Below, piece after piece: positions 16,586 to 23,949 of a stretch of DNA of 64,000 nt. The translations under genes were made by a program, and so were the position numbers. The notes under the pieces were generated by a model. The model saw only the letters and a program-made list of their open reading frames with translations, had not been told where the DNA came from and did no database searches. Source of the DNA: Streptomyces roseofulvus (GTDB taxonomy: Bacteria; Actinomycetota; Actinomycetes; Streptomycetales; Streptomycetaceae); assembly GCF_039534915.1 (NCBI RefSeq), contig NZ_BAAAWE010000001.1:3410001-3474000 (forward strand), in the 5' to 3' direction. Numbering within the stretch: position 1 is the first letter of the stretch; every line of letters begins with the position of its first letter.

Positions 16586-16747
16586 GTCGTTTCTTTCGGA
16601 TCAGGCCGGATCAGGGAGCGGCGTCTGGTGCGTGCGCTCGCAAGGCGGAGGAGGGAGCCGACGCGGAGCGTTGGCGACCGACGACAACGCCGCGAGGGTG
16701 CGTGCCAGGCGTCGCGAGCCCGGCATGATCCGGAAGAGACGGCCTAG
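16582..16747. repeat. 166-bp palindromic (MITE-like) element
   Basis: The outermost 30 bp of each end are imperfect inverted repeats. The left end reads CTAGGTCGTTTCTTTCGGAT, and the reverse complement of the right end reads CTAGGCCGTCTCTTCCGGAT. Weaker inverted similarity continues for another 25-30 bp inward (GCGTCTGG and CGCCTGG blocks), so most of it can fold into one long hairpin. Both ends are CTAG. The TAG stops of the SUKH-3 gene and of the convergent kinase gene lie in the two ends. It could be a miniature transposable element or an intergenic repeat that also works as a two-way terminator. No transposase is present. Confidence 0.7.
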
Positions 16748-18048
16748 CCCCCGACCGGGATCACCGCCGACACCTTGAAACCCCCGGCGTCCGTCGGGCC
16801 CGACACGAAGACGCCGCCCAGCCGCGCCACCCGCTCCTTCATCCCCACCAGGCCGTTGCCCCCGCTCGGCAGCCCCGCGTCCGCCGCGCCCGCGTCCGAC
16901 GGACCGTTCTCCACCTGCATCGCCACCTCGGACCCCCGGTGCGCGAGCCGCACCACCACGTCCGCGCCCGGCGCGTGCTTGTGCACGTTCGTCAGCGCCT
17001 CCTGCACCACCCGGTACGCCGTCCGCTCCACCTCCGGCGCATACGCCCCCGGCTCCCCCAGCTCCACCAGCTCCACCGCGGTCCCCGCCAGCCGCGACTC
17101 CTGGCACAGCTCCTCCAGGGCACCCAGGCCCGGTCCCGCCGCCGCCTCCGCGGCCGCCGCGGCCGCCCGCCCCACCGCCGCCAGCGGCACCGCCGCCGGA
17201 GCCGCCGGACCCACCGCCGGCGCCTCCTCCCGCAGCACCCCCAGCATCTCCCGCAGCTCCGTCAACGCCTGGCGCCCCATGTCACCCACCAGAGCCGCGT
17301 TCCGCACGGCCTTCTCCGGATCCTTCAGCGCCACCGCCTGCAACGCCGCCGCGTGCACCACCATCAGCGACACCCGGTGCGCCACCACGTCGTGCATCTC
17401 CCGAGCGATCCGCCGCCGCTCCTCCTGCCGCGCCCACTGCGCCCGCTGCTCCGCCCGGTCCGCGAGCAGCGACAGCTCCTGCTCCAGCGAGTCCGCCCGC
17501 TCCCGCAGGCTCTCCATCAGCCGGCGCCGCGCCCCTATGTAGAGCCCGAACAGCAGCGGCGGCGCGTTCAGCCCCAGGGTCATGAACAACGCCATCACCG
17601 GCACGTACCACGTGCTCGGATCGAAGTCGTCGGCCTGCGCGGCGATGTCCCGCCGCATCTCCACCGCCGTCACGACGAACACGGCGACCGTCGCCATCGC
17701 CGCCAGCACCGCCGTGTACCGCCGCGGCACCTCCGACGCCGCCAGCGTGTACAGCCCGACGATCCCCATCAGGAAGCCCATCTCGGCCGGCGCCACCGCG
17801 ATCGACACCAGCACCACGGTGATCGGCCGGCGCCGGCGCACCAGCAGCACGGACCCCACCAGGAACCCGAACAGCGCCCCCAGCGCCGCCGGCGCCCCCG
17901 CCTTCCCGGCGAACGACACCCCCTCGGCGGCACACTCCACCGCCGACACCAGCGCCAGCCCGACATCGAGCACGACGCTCCGCCGCCGCTCCCACCACCA
18001 CACGGCCCGCGCGCCCGGCGCGTCCCGATCTGCCCCCGTTGCGGTCAT
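16744..18048 (-). CDS. Sensor histidine kinase, NarL/DesK type (HisKA_3), orphan
   Basis: A 434-residue membrane kinase. About five or six transmembrane segments occupy residues 22-185, followed by a coiled linker. The phosphoacceptor His lies in ARQEERRRIAREMHDVVAHR near residue 218. A C-terminal ATPase shows the N box (VVQEALTNVHKHAPGADV) and G box (GGNGLVGMKERVARLGG). Such kinases normally pair with a LuxR-type response regulator, but no response regulator adjoins it. The TAG stop is provided by the palindromic element. The start ATG sits behind GGGTGGGGG, which could be an RBS or the tail of a TAGGGT -10. Confidence 0.9.
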   Translation of the reverse strand: MTATGADRDAPGARAVWWWERRRSVVLDVGLALVSAVECAAEGVSFAGKAGAPAALGALFGFLVGSVLLVRRRRPITVVLVSIAVAPAEMGFLMGIVGLYTLAASEVPRRYTAVLAAMATVAVFVVTAVEMRRDIAAQADDFDPSTWYVPVMALFMTLGLNAPPLLFGLYIGARRRLMESLRERADSLEQELSLLADRAEQRAQWARQEERRRIAREMHDVVAHRVSLMVVHAAALQAVALKDPEKAVRNAALVGDMGRQALTELREMLGVLREEAPAVGPAAPAAVPLAAVGRAAAAAAEAAAGPGLGALEELCQESRLAGTAVELVELGEPGAYAPEVERTAYRVVQEALTNVHKHAPGADVVVRLAHRGSEVAMQVENGPSDAGAADAGLPSGGNGLVGMKERVARLGGVFVSGPTDAGGFKVSAVIPVGG

Positions 18049-18176
18049 GCCCCCACCCTACGGGCGGCCGCCAACGATTTCCGTGGTCCGTCAACACCCC
18101 GCACACCAGTCCCTCGAACTAACGAATCGCCTGAGTTTTCGACCCAAGCGTCCGCATTCCGGACGACGCTCATCAC

Positions 18177-19034
18177 ATGACCGCAGAAATGAACAGGTAC
18201 GCGGACTTCGAGGACCTGCGCGCCCAGGCGGTGGCGCTGCGCCGCGAGGGCTTCAGCCTCCGCCAGATCCGCGACCGCCTGAAGATCTTCAACAGCGACC
18301 TCCTTCAGCGTCTGGTCAAGGGAGAACCTCCACCGGAGTGGACCAAGCGCCCCAACGCCAAGGACGACCTCCGAGACCGCGCCCGCAAGCTGCGCCTCCA
18401 GGGCATGACGTACGACCAGATCCGGGTCGAGCTGGGCTGCTCGAAGAGCTCGATCAGCTTGTGGGTACGCGACCTGCCGAGGCCGGAGCGGAAACGGACC
18501 CCGGATCAGGCATCCGAGATCGCCCGGCGCGGGTGGGAGCCCACGATGCGCCGACGCGAGGAAGAGCGGCGGGCGACCAAGAGCGCTGCGGCCGAGGAGA
18601 TCGGCGCCCTGTCGGAGCGTGAGCTCTTCCTGCTGGGCGTGGGGCTGTACTGGGCCGAGGGCACGAAGGACAAGCCGCACGCGCGGCGCGAGCGCGTCAC
18701 CTTCGTCAACAGCGACCCTGGGATGGTGCGAGTGTTCAGCGCCTGGCTCGACCTCCTCGGCGTCGAGCCCGAACGGCGGACCTACAGCCTCATGATCCAC
18801 GAGACCGCCAACGTGGCCGAGGCGGAGCGCTACTGGGCCGAACTCCTCGGCGCCGATCCGGCCCGCTTCGGCAAGACGACCCTCAAGCGACACAATCCGA
18901 AGACGATCCGCAAGAACATCGGCACGGAGTACCGAGGATGCCTTGTCATGCGCGTTCTCGGCAGTGCCGACTTGTACCGTCGCATCGAGGGCGCATGGTG
19001 CGGCATAGTAGGGGCCGTCGCGTCAGCGGACTAA
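18177..19034 (+). CDS. Double-HTH protein with LAGLIDADG-like domain
   Basis: A 285-residue protein with two helix-turn-helix-like segments (residues 10-48 and 63-98; MTYDQIRVELGCSKSSISLW is the clearest) and a basic linker. The C-terminal 140 residues resemble a LAGLIDADG/homing-endonuclease fold: LFLLGVGLYWAEGTKDK at 150-166 (acid at Glu161), VTFVNSDPGMVRVFSAWLDLLGV, and IGTEYRGCLVMRVLGSADLYRRI near the end. It ends 29 bp before tRNA-Gln. It could be a former homing endonuclease reused as a regulator. I do not recognise a characterised homologue, so function is open. Confidence 0.65.
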   Translation: MTAEMNRYADFEDLRAQAVALRREGFSLRQIRDRLKIFNSDLLQRLVKGEPPPEWTKRPNAKDDLRDRARKLRLQGMTYDQIRVELGCSKSSISLWVRDLPRPERKRTPDQASEIARRGWEPTMRRREEERRATKSAAAEEIGALSERELFLLGVGLYWAEGTKDKPHARRERVTFVNSDPGMVRVFSAWLDLLGVEPERRTYSLMIHETANVAEAERYWAELLGADPARFGKTTLKRHNPKTIRKNIGTEYRGCLVMRVLGSADLYRRIEGAWCGIVGAVASAD

Positions 19035-19063
19035 CAACTTGTCCGTTTTGGCCGGTAATGCCA

Positions 19064-19138
19064 TCCCCTGTGGTGTAATCGGCAACACATGTCACTTTGG
19101 ATGATATGTTCCAGGTTCGAGTCCTGGCAGGGGAGCCA
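19064..19138 (+). tRNA. tRNA-Gln (anticodon TTG) with encoded CCA
   Basis: A complete cloverleaf folds: acceptor TCCCCTG/CAGGGGA, D-stem GTGT/ACAC, anticodon stem TGTCA/TGATA with loop CTTTGGA (anticodon TTG at its positions 3-5), a 4-nt variable region, T-stem CCAGG/CCTGG with loop TTCGAGT, discriminator G, and a genomic CCA at 19136-19138. It decodes CAA, a rare codon in this GC-rich genome. Confidence 0.96.
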
Positions 19139-19144
19139 TTACGC

Positions 19145-19175
19145 AAGGGCCCTGACCTCCCAGGTCAGGGCCCTT
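19145..19175 (+). terminator. tRNA-Gln terminator
   Basis: Perfect 14-bp stem AAGGGCCCTGACCT / AGGTCAGGGCCCTT with a CCC loop, 6 bp after the tRNA CCA end. Confidence 0.85.
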
Positions 19176-19244
19176 CCTCGTGGCCGCCCTCCGGCGCCCC
19201 GGTATCCTTCGTGCGTCCACCACCCAGAGCCGAAGGGCATATCC

Positions 19245-20693
19245 GTGAGCGCCACACGCCCGGCCGCCGTCGTCGTCCTCGCAGCGGGTGAGGGCACCCG
19301 CATGAAGTCCAAGACCCCCAAGGTGCTGCACGAGATCGCCGGGCGCTCGCTCGTCGGGCACGTCGTGTCCGCCGCCCGCGAGCTGGAGCCCGAGCACCTC
19401 GTGGTGGTCGTGGGGCACGCGCGGGAGCAGGTGCGGGGGCACCTGGAGGAGGTGTACCCGGGGACCCGTACCGCCGTGCAGGAGGAGCAGAACGGCACCG
19501 GGCACGCGGTGCGGATGGCGCTGGAGGAGCTGGGGGCCGCGCCCGAGGGGACCGTCGTGGTCGTCTGCGGCGACACCCCGCTGCTGTCCGGCGCGACGCT
19601 GCGGGCGCTGGCCGAGACGCACGCCGCCGACGGGAACGCCGTCACCGTGCTGACCGCCGAGGTGCCGGACGCGACCGGCTACGGGCGGATCGTGCGGGAC
19701 GTGGCCAGCGGCGCCGTGACCGCGATCGTCGAGCACAAGGACGCCTCCCCGGGCCAGCTGGACATCCGGGAGATCAACTCCGGCGTGTTCGCCTTCGACG
19801 GGCCGCTGCTCGCGCAGGCGATCAAGCAGCTGCGGACGGACAACAGCCAGGGCGAGGAGTACCTCACCGACGTGCTGTCGATCCTGCGCGAGGCGGGGCA
19901 CCGGGTCGGCGCGTCCGTGGCCCCGGACCACCGCGAGATCCTCGGGATCAACAACCGCCTGCAGCTCGCCGAGGCCCGCGCGCTGCTGAACCAGCGGCTC
20001 CTGGAGGCCGCGATGACGGCCGGCGTGACCGTGGTCGACCCGTCGTCCGTGCTCGTCGACGTGACGGTGACGTTCGAGCCGGACGCGGTGATCCACCCGG
20101 GTACGCAGCTGCTCGGCGCGACGCACGTCGCCGAGGACGCCGAGGTCGGGCCGAACACGCGGCTGAAGGACACCACCGTGGGCCGGGGCGCCCGGGTGGA
20201 CAACACCGTGGCCGACTCCGCCGTGATCGGCGAGGGCGCCTCCGTGGGCCCGTACGCCTACCTCCGTCCGGGCACGAAGCTCGGCGCGAAGGCGAAGGCC
20301 GGCACCTACGTCGAGATGAAGAACGCGACGATCGGCGAGGGCACCAAGGTCCCCCACCTGTCGTACGTGGGCGACGCGACGATCGGCGAGTACTCGAACA
20401 TCGGCGCGGCGAGCGTCTTCGTGAACTACGACGGCGTGGCCAAGCACCACACCACGATCGGGTCCCACTGCCGGACCGGTTCGGACAACATGTTTGTGGC
20501 TCCCATCACGATCGGGGACGGCGCCTACACGGCGGCGGGGTCCGTGATCACGAAGGACGTGCCGGCGGGTGCGCTGGCCGTCGCCCGGGGCCAGCAGCGG
20601 AATATCGAGGGCTGGGTCGCCCGGAAGCGGCCCGGCAGCGCCGCCGCGCAGGCGGCCGAGGCGAGCTCCGAAGGGTCCGCCGGCGCAAGCTGA
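19245..20693 (+). CDS. glmU: Bifunctional GlmU: GlcNAc-1-P uridyltransferase / GlcN-1-P acetyltransferase
   Basis: A 482-residue cytoplasmic enzyme making UDP-GlcNAc for peptidoglycan in two steps: acetylation of glucosamine-1-phosphate and its uridylylation. The N-terminal pyrophosphorylase domain starts with LAAGEGTRMKSKTPKVLH, with QNGTGHAV and VCGDTPLL following. The C-terminal left-handed beta-helix has hexapeptide repeats (GEGASVGPYAYLRPG, GTKVPHLSYVGDATIGEYSNIGA). It is about 25 residues longer than E. coli GlmU because of an Ala/Ser-rich tail. The GTG at 19245 was chosen because the conserved domain begins 8 codons later and CGAAGGG lies upstream. prs follows after 121 bp. Confidence 0.97.
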   Translation: MSATRPAAVVVLAAGEGTRMKSKTPKVLHEIAGRSLVGHVVSAARELEPEHLVVVVGHAREQVRGHLEEVYPGTRTAVQEEQNGTGHAVRMALEELGAAPEGTVVVVCGDTPLLSGATLRALAETHAADGNAVTVLTAEVPDATGYGRIVRDVASGAVTAIVEHKDASPGQLDIREINSGVFAFDGPLLAQAIKQLRTDNSQGEEYLTDVLSILREAGHRVGASVAPDHREILGINNRLQLAEARALLNQRLLEAAMTAGVTVVDPSSVLVDVTVTFEPDAVIHPGTQLLGATHVAEDAEVGPNTRLKDTTVGRGARVDNTVADSAVIGEGASVGPYAYLRPGTKLGAKAKAGTYVEMKNATIGEGTKVPHLSYVGDATIGEYSNIGAASVFVNYDGVAKHHTTIGSHCRTGSDNMFVAPITIGDGAYTAAGSVITKDVPAGALAVARGQQRNIEGWVARKRPGSAAAQAAEASSEGSAGAS

Positions 20694-20814
20694 CCGGAAA
20701 CAGGTACGTCGAAGTCGGCGTACCGTGATACGTGCACACAAATTCGGCTGGTTCGCACACGCGCACGGGAGCGCGGGGTCTCGCGGCCAGAGAACAGTCT
20801 GAGGAGACAGTGCT

Positions 20815-21789
20815 GTGACCGGGATCAAGACGACCGGCGAGAAGAAGCTGATGCTCTTCTCCGGCCGCGCCCACCCCGAGCTGGCCGAGGAGGTCGCGCA
20901 CCAGCTGGGTGTCGGTCTCGTTCCGACCAAGGCGTTCGACTTCGCCAACGGTGAGATCTACGTCCGCTTCCAGGAGTCGGCGCGCGGCGCGGACTGCTTC
21001 CTGATCCAGAGCCACACGGCTCCGATCAACAAGTGGATCATGGAGCAGCTGATCATGATCGATGCTCTGAAGCGGGCCTCGGCCCGGAGCATCACCGTGA
21101 TCGTCCCGTCGTACGGCTACGCCCGTCAGGACAAGAAGCACCGCGGCCGCGAGCCGATCTCGGCCCGTCTGGTGGCGGACCTGATGAAGACGGCCGGCGC
21201 GGACCGGATCCTCACCGTGGACCTGCACACGGACCAGATCCAGGGCTTCTTCGACGGCCCGGTGGACCACCTGTCGGCGCTGCCGGTGCTGGCGGACTAC
21301 GTGGGCGGCAAGGTCGACCGCGAGAAGCTGACGATCGTCTCCCCGGACGCGGGCCGCGTGCGGGTCGCCGACCGCTGGTGCGACCGTCTGGACGCGCCGC
21401 TGGCGATCGTGCACAAGCGCCGCGACAAGGACGTCGCCAACCAGGTGACCGTCCACGAGGTCGTCGGTGACGTGAAGGGCCGCGTCTGCGTCCTGGTGGA
21501 CGACATGGTCGACACCGGCGGCACGATCTGCGCGGCGGCCGAGGCCCTCTTCGCGCACGGCGCCGAGGACGTCATCGTGACGGCGACGCACGGCATCCTG
21601 TCGGGCCCCGCCGCGGACCGTCTGAAGAACTCGAAGGTGAGCGAGTTCGTGTTCACGGACACGCTGCCGGTGCCGGGTTCGCTGGAGCTGGACAAGATCA
21701 CGGTGCTGTCGATCGCGCCGACGATCGCGCGCGCGGTGCGCGAGGTGTTCGAGGACGGTTCGGTGACGAGCCTCTTCGAGGAGCACTGA
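20815..21789 (+). CDS. prs: Ribose-phosphate pyrophosphokinase (PRPP synthetase)
   Basis: A 324-residue cytoplasmic enzyme converting ribose 5-phosphate and ATP to PRPP, the precursor of nucleotides, His and Trp. Visible motifs are DFANGEIYVRFQESARG, the ATP/metal region YGYARQDKKHRGREPISARL, VDLHTDQIQGFFDGPVDHL, and the PRPP-binding loop VLVDDMVDTGGTI. The length is standard for class I. GTG start at 20815 with GAGGAG upstream. It sits between glmU and rplY, as in other actinobacteria. Confidence 0.97.
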   Translation: MTGIKTTGEKKLMLFSGRAHPELAEEVAHQLGVGLVPTKAFDFANGEIYVRFQESARGADCFLIQSHTAPINKWIMEQLIMIDALKRASARSITVIVPSYGYARQDKKHRGREPISARLVADLMKTAGADRILTVDLHTDQIQGFFDGPVDHLSALPVLADYVGGKVDREKLTIVSPDAGRVRVADRWCDRLDAPLAIVHKRRDKDVANQVTVHEVVGDVKGRVCVLVDDMVDTGGTICAAAEALFAHGAEDVIVTATHGILSGPAADRLKNSKVSEFVFTDTLPVPGSLELDKITVLSIAPTIARAVREVFEDGSVTSLFEEH

Positions 21790-21806
21790 GCCCCGGGAAC
21801 CGCTTC

Positions 21807-21844
21807 GGAGGGCCGCCTTCCCCGTTCGGGGGAGGCGGCCCTCC
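21807..21844 (+). terminator. prs terminator
   Basis: A 17-bp stem with one mismatch (GGAGGGCCGCCTTCCCC arm) and loop GTTC, 18 bp after the prs stop. Confidence 0.75.
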
Positions 21845-21879
21845 GCCGTTCTCCGCCGTTCTCGGCCGGGGTGATCCAT

Positions 21880-21908
21880 TTGGGGGGCCGGGGGCGGCCG
21901 GGTAGACT
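21880..21908 (+). promoter_or_regulatory. rplY promoter, HrdB-type
   Basis: TTGGGG (21880-21885) and TAGACT (21903-21908) are 17 bp apart, a good fit to the main vegetative sigma factor consensus. Transcription would start near 21914, leaving an unusually long leader of about 130 nt before the rplY ATG. I could not identify a named riboswitch in the leader. Confidence 0.6.
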
Positions 21909-22045
21909 GCTGAGGTTGCTCGGCGAGGGAGGCCGTGCCCGTCAAGGGTCGGCGCTCCGTTATCGACGCGCTCTTCGTAGCAGGCCATCGCCAGTCGGCG
22001 GCCGGGTGACAGTCGCCATCGTCACCACCATCACGAGGAGTGCAC

Positions 22046-22642
22046 ATGTCCGAGGTGAAGCTCGCCGCCGCCGTCCGCACCGAGTTCGGCAAGGGCGCCG
22101 CCCGCAAGATCCGTCGTTCCGGCAACGTCCCCGCGGTCGTCTACGGCCACGGCTCGGAGCCGATCCACATCACGCTGCCGACGCACCAGACCACGCTGGC
22201 GCTGCGCACCCCGAACGTCCTGCTGTCCCTGGACATCGAGGGCAAGGGTTCCGAGCTGGCCATCCCGAAGGCCGCCCAGCGCGACCCGCTGAAGGGTGAC
22301 CTGGAGCACGTCGACCTCCTCCTCGTGAAGCGCGGCGAGAAGGTCACCGTCGAGGTTCCGGTCGTCGCCGAGGGCGAGCTGGCCGCCGGCGGCAACCTGC
22401 TGGAGCACGTCCTCAACACCCTCTCCGTCGAGGCCGAGGCCACCCACCTGCCCGAGTCCGTGACGGTCTCCGTCGAGGGCCTGGAGGCCGGTGCGTCCGT
22501 GACCGCCGCCGACATCACGCTGCCGAAGGGCGTCACCCTGGTGACCGAGGCCGACGCCGTCGTCCTCCAGGTCCTGGCCGCCCAGGCCGAGGAGCCGGCC
22601 GCCGAGGGCACCGAGGGCGACGAGGCCGCCGCCGAGGCCTGA
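22046..22642 (+). CDS. rplY: 50S ribosomal protein L25 (general stress protein Ctc type)
   Basis: A 198-residue long-form L25/TL5/Ctc protein that binds 5S rRNA in the large ribosomal subunit. The N-terminal 5S-binding domain covers residues 1-90 (RTEFGKGAARKIRRSGNVPAVVYGHG), then the C-terminal TL5-like beta domain (VEVPVVAEGELAAGGNLLEHVLNTL, ITLPKGVTLVTEADAVVLQVL) and an acidic Ala/Glu tail. The RBS ACGAGGAG favours the ATG at 22046 over the in-frame GTG two codons earlier. Confidence 0.96.
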   Translation: MSEVKLAAAVRTEFGKGAARKIRRSGNVPAVVYGHGSEPIHITLPTHQTTLALRTPNVLLSLDIEGKGSELAIPKAAQRDPLKGDLEHVDLLLVKRGEKVTVEVPVVAEGELAAGGNLLEHVLNTLSVEAEATHLPESVTVSVEGLEAGASVTAADITLPKGVTLVTEADAVVLQVLAAQAEEPAAEGTEGDEAAAEA

Positions 22643-22665
22643 GCCGTAGGCTCTTGTCTGACGTG

Positions 22666-22709
22666 ACGGGGTGACGGGCCGTGCGGCCCGTCACCCCGTT
22701 TCTCTTTTT
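22666..22709 (+). terminator. Intrinsic terminator between rplY and pth
   Basis: A perfect 15-bp stem, ACGGGGTGACGGGCC / GGCCCGTCACCCCGT (22666-22699), loop GTGC, followed by TTCTCTTTTT. This is an unusually canonical rho-independent terminator for Streptomyces and ends about 12 nt before the pth start codon. Confidence 0.85.
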
Positions 22710-22721
22710 CGACGCGAGGAG

Positions 22722-23324
22722 ATGTCGGTGACCGACGACGCGAACGCGCCCTGGCTGATCGTCGGCCTCGGCAATCCCGGCCCGGAGTACGCGGGCAACC
22801 GCCACAACATCGGCTTCATGGTGGTGGACCTGCTGGCGGAGCGGATCGGCGGGAAGTTCAAGCGGGCGCAGAAGGCGCAGGCGCAGGTCGTGGAGGGCCG
22901 GCTGGGTCCGGTGGGTCCGGCCAACCGCCGGGTGGTGCTGGCGAAGCCGATGTCGTACATGAACCTGTCCGGTGGTCCGGTGACGGCGCTGCGGGACTTC
23001 TACAAGGTGCCGACCGCGCACGTCGTGGCGGTCCACGACGAGCTGGACATCGACTACGCGACGCTGCGGCTGAAGCTGGGCGGCGGGGACAACGGCCACA
23101 ACGGCCTGAAGTCGATGACGAAGTCGATGGGTCCCGACTACCACCGGGTGCGGTGCGGGATCGGGCGTCCGCCGGGCCGGATGCAGGTGGCGGACTTCGT
23201 GCTGAAGGACTTCTCGTCGACCGAGCGCAAGGAGCTGGACTGGTTCGTGGACCGGTCGGCGGACGCGGTGGAGTGCCTGGTGACGGAGGGCCTGGAGCGG
23301 GCCCAGTCGGCGTACAACTCCTGA
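22722..23324 (+). CDS. pth: Peptidyl-tRNA hydrolase
   Basis: A 200-residue cytoplasmic enzyme that releases tRNA from drop-off peptidyl-tRNA. Family motifs with the catalytic residues are all present: [17 protein letters not shown] (Asn and catalytic His), [28 protein letters not shown] (catalytic Asp) and GHNGLKS. GAGGAG lies just before ATG 22722. The gene is placed directly behind a strong terminator, so its expression depends on read-through or on a promoter inside rplY. Confidence 0.97.
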   Translation: MSVTDDANAPWLIVGLGNPGPEYAGNRHNIGFMVVDLLAERIGGKFKRAQKAQAQVVEGRLGPVGPANRRVVLAKPMSYMNLSGGPVTALRDFYKVPTAHVVAVHDELDIDYATLRLKLGGGDNGHNGLKSMTKSMGPDYHRVRCGIGRPPGRMQVADFVLKDFSSTERKELDWFVDRSADAVECLVTEGLERAQSAYNS

Positions 23325-23363
23325 CCGTCGACTTTCGGCCGTACGACTGTACGATCGCGGGTC

Positions 23364-23807
23364 ATGACGCACGTCCGGAACGCCGCCATGGTCCTCGTCG
23401 CCGTCCTGCTCGTCGTGGCGGGGGTGTGGGCGTCCTGGGGGTCGGCGCAGCACGTCCTGCTGGCGAAGGGGCGTGAGCACGGGACGCTGACGGTGACCGG
23501 GTGCACGGACGAGCGGTGCTCGGGTGCGTACGCGCCGGACGACGCCGGTTCGCCGCGGCGGACGCTGACGGTCGAGCGGTCGGTGGCGGCGGGGCCGGGG
23601 TCGGTGATCCCGGTGGTGGTGAAGCCGGGGACGGACGAGGGCGTCCGGACCGGCTGGGGCGGCGGGCTGCACGCCTGGCTGCCGCTGGGCGGCGCGCTGG
23701 TGCTGGCGGCGCCGCTGGTGGCGGGGGGTCTGCGGCTGCGGCGGACGGCCTGGTCGCTGGCGGGGGCCGGGGCCGGCCTGTGGGTGGCGGCGTTCGTCGC
23801 GCTCTGA
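23364..23807 (+). CDS. Small membrane protein of unknown function
   Basis: A 147-residue protein with one N-terminal hydrophobic segment (AAMVLVAVLLVVAGVWASWG), an extracytoplasmic loop of about 70 residues with two cysteines (GCTDERCSG) that could form a disulfide, and two C-terminal hydrophobic segments separated by RLRR. I do not recognise the family. TACGAT (23350-23355) lies 8 nt before the ATG and there is no RBS, so the mRNA may be leaderless. Confidence 0.7.
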   Translation: MTHVRNAAMVLVAVLLVVAGVWASWGSAQHVLLAKGREHGTLTVTGCTDERCSGAYAPDDAGSPRRTLTVERSVAAGPGSVIPVVVKPGTDEGVRTGWGGGLHAWLPLGGALVLAAPLVAGGLRLRRTAWSLAGAGAGLWVAAFVAL

Positions 23808-23868
23808 CGGACCGTAAGGTACGACCGGATTCAACCAGTTCCTGGCGGGATCGTTATCGCCCTCTGGG

Positions 23869-23898
23869 TTAAGCGTGGCTCAAAGCGACGGATAGGCT
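23869..23898 (+). promoter_or_regulatory. Promoter of the sortase-anchored protein gene
   Basis: TTAAGC (23869-23874) and TAGGCT (23893-23898) with an 18-bp spacer, about 50 bp upstream of the ATG. The spacing is acceptable for the vegetative sigma factor; the -35 is weak. Confidence 0.45.
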
Positions 23899-23949
23899 GC
23901 CCCCGCCACCTCCCACGGCATCCCTCATCCCACAGATGGACGACTGCAC

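Noticed and set aside
18177..19175. Integrated element at tRNA-Gln
   Set aside because: No integrase, excisionase or duplicated tRNA 3' end is visible; flanking genes are core genes in normal order.
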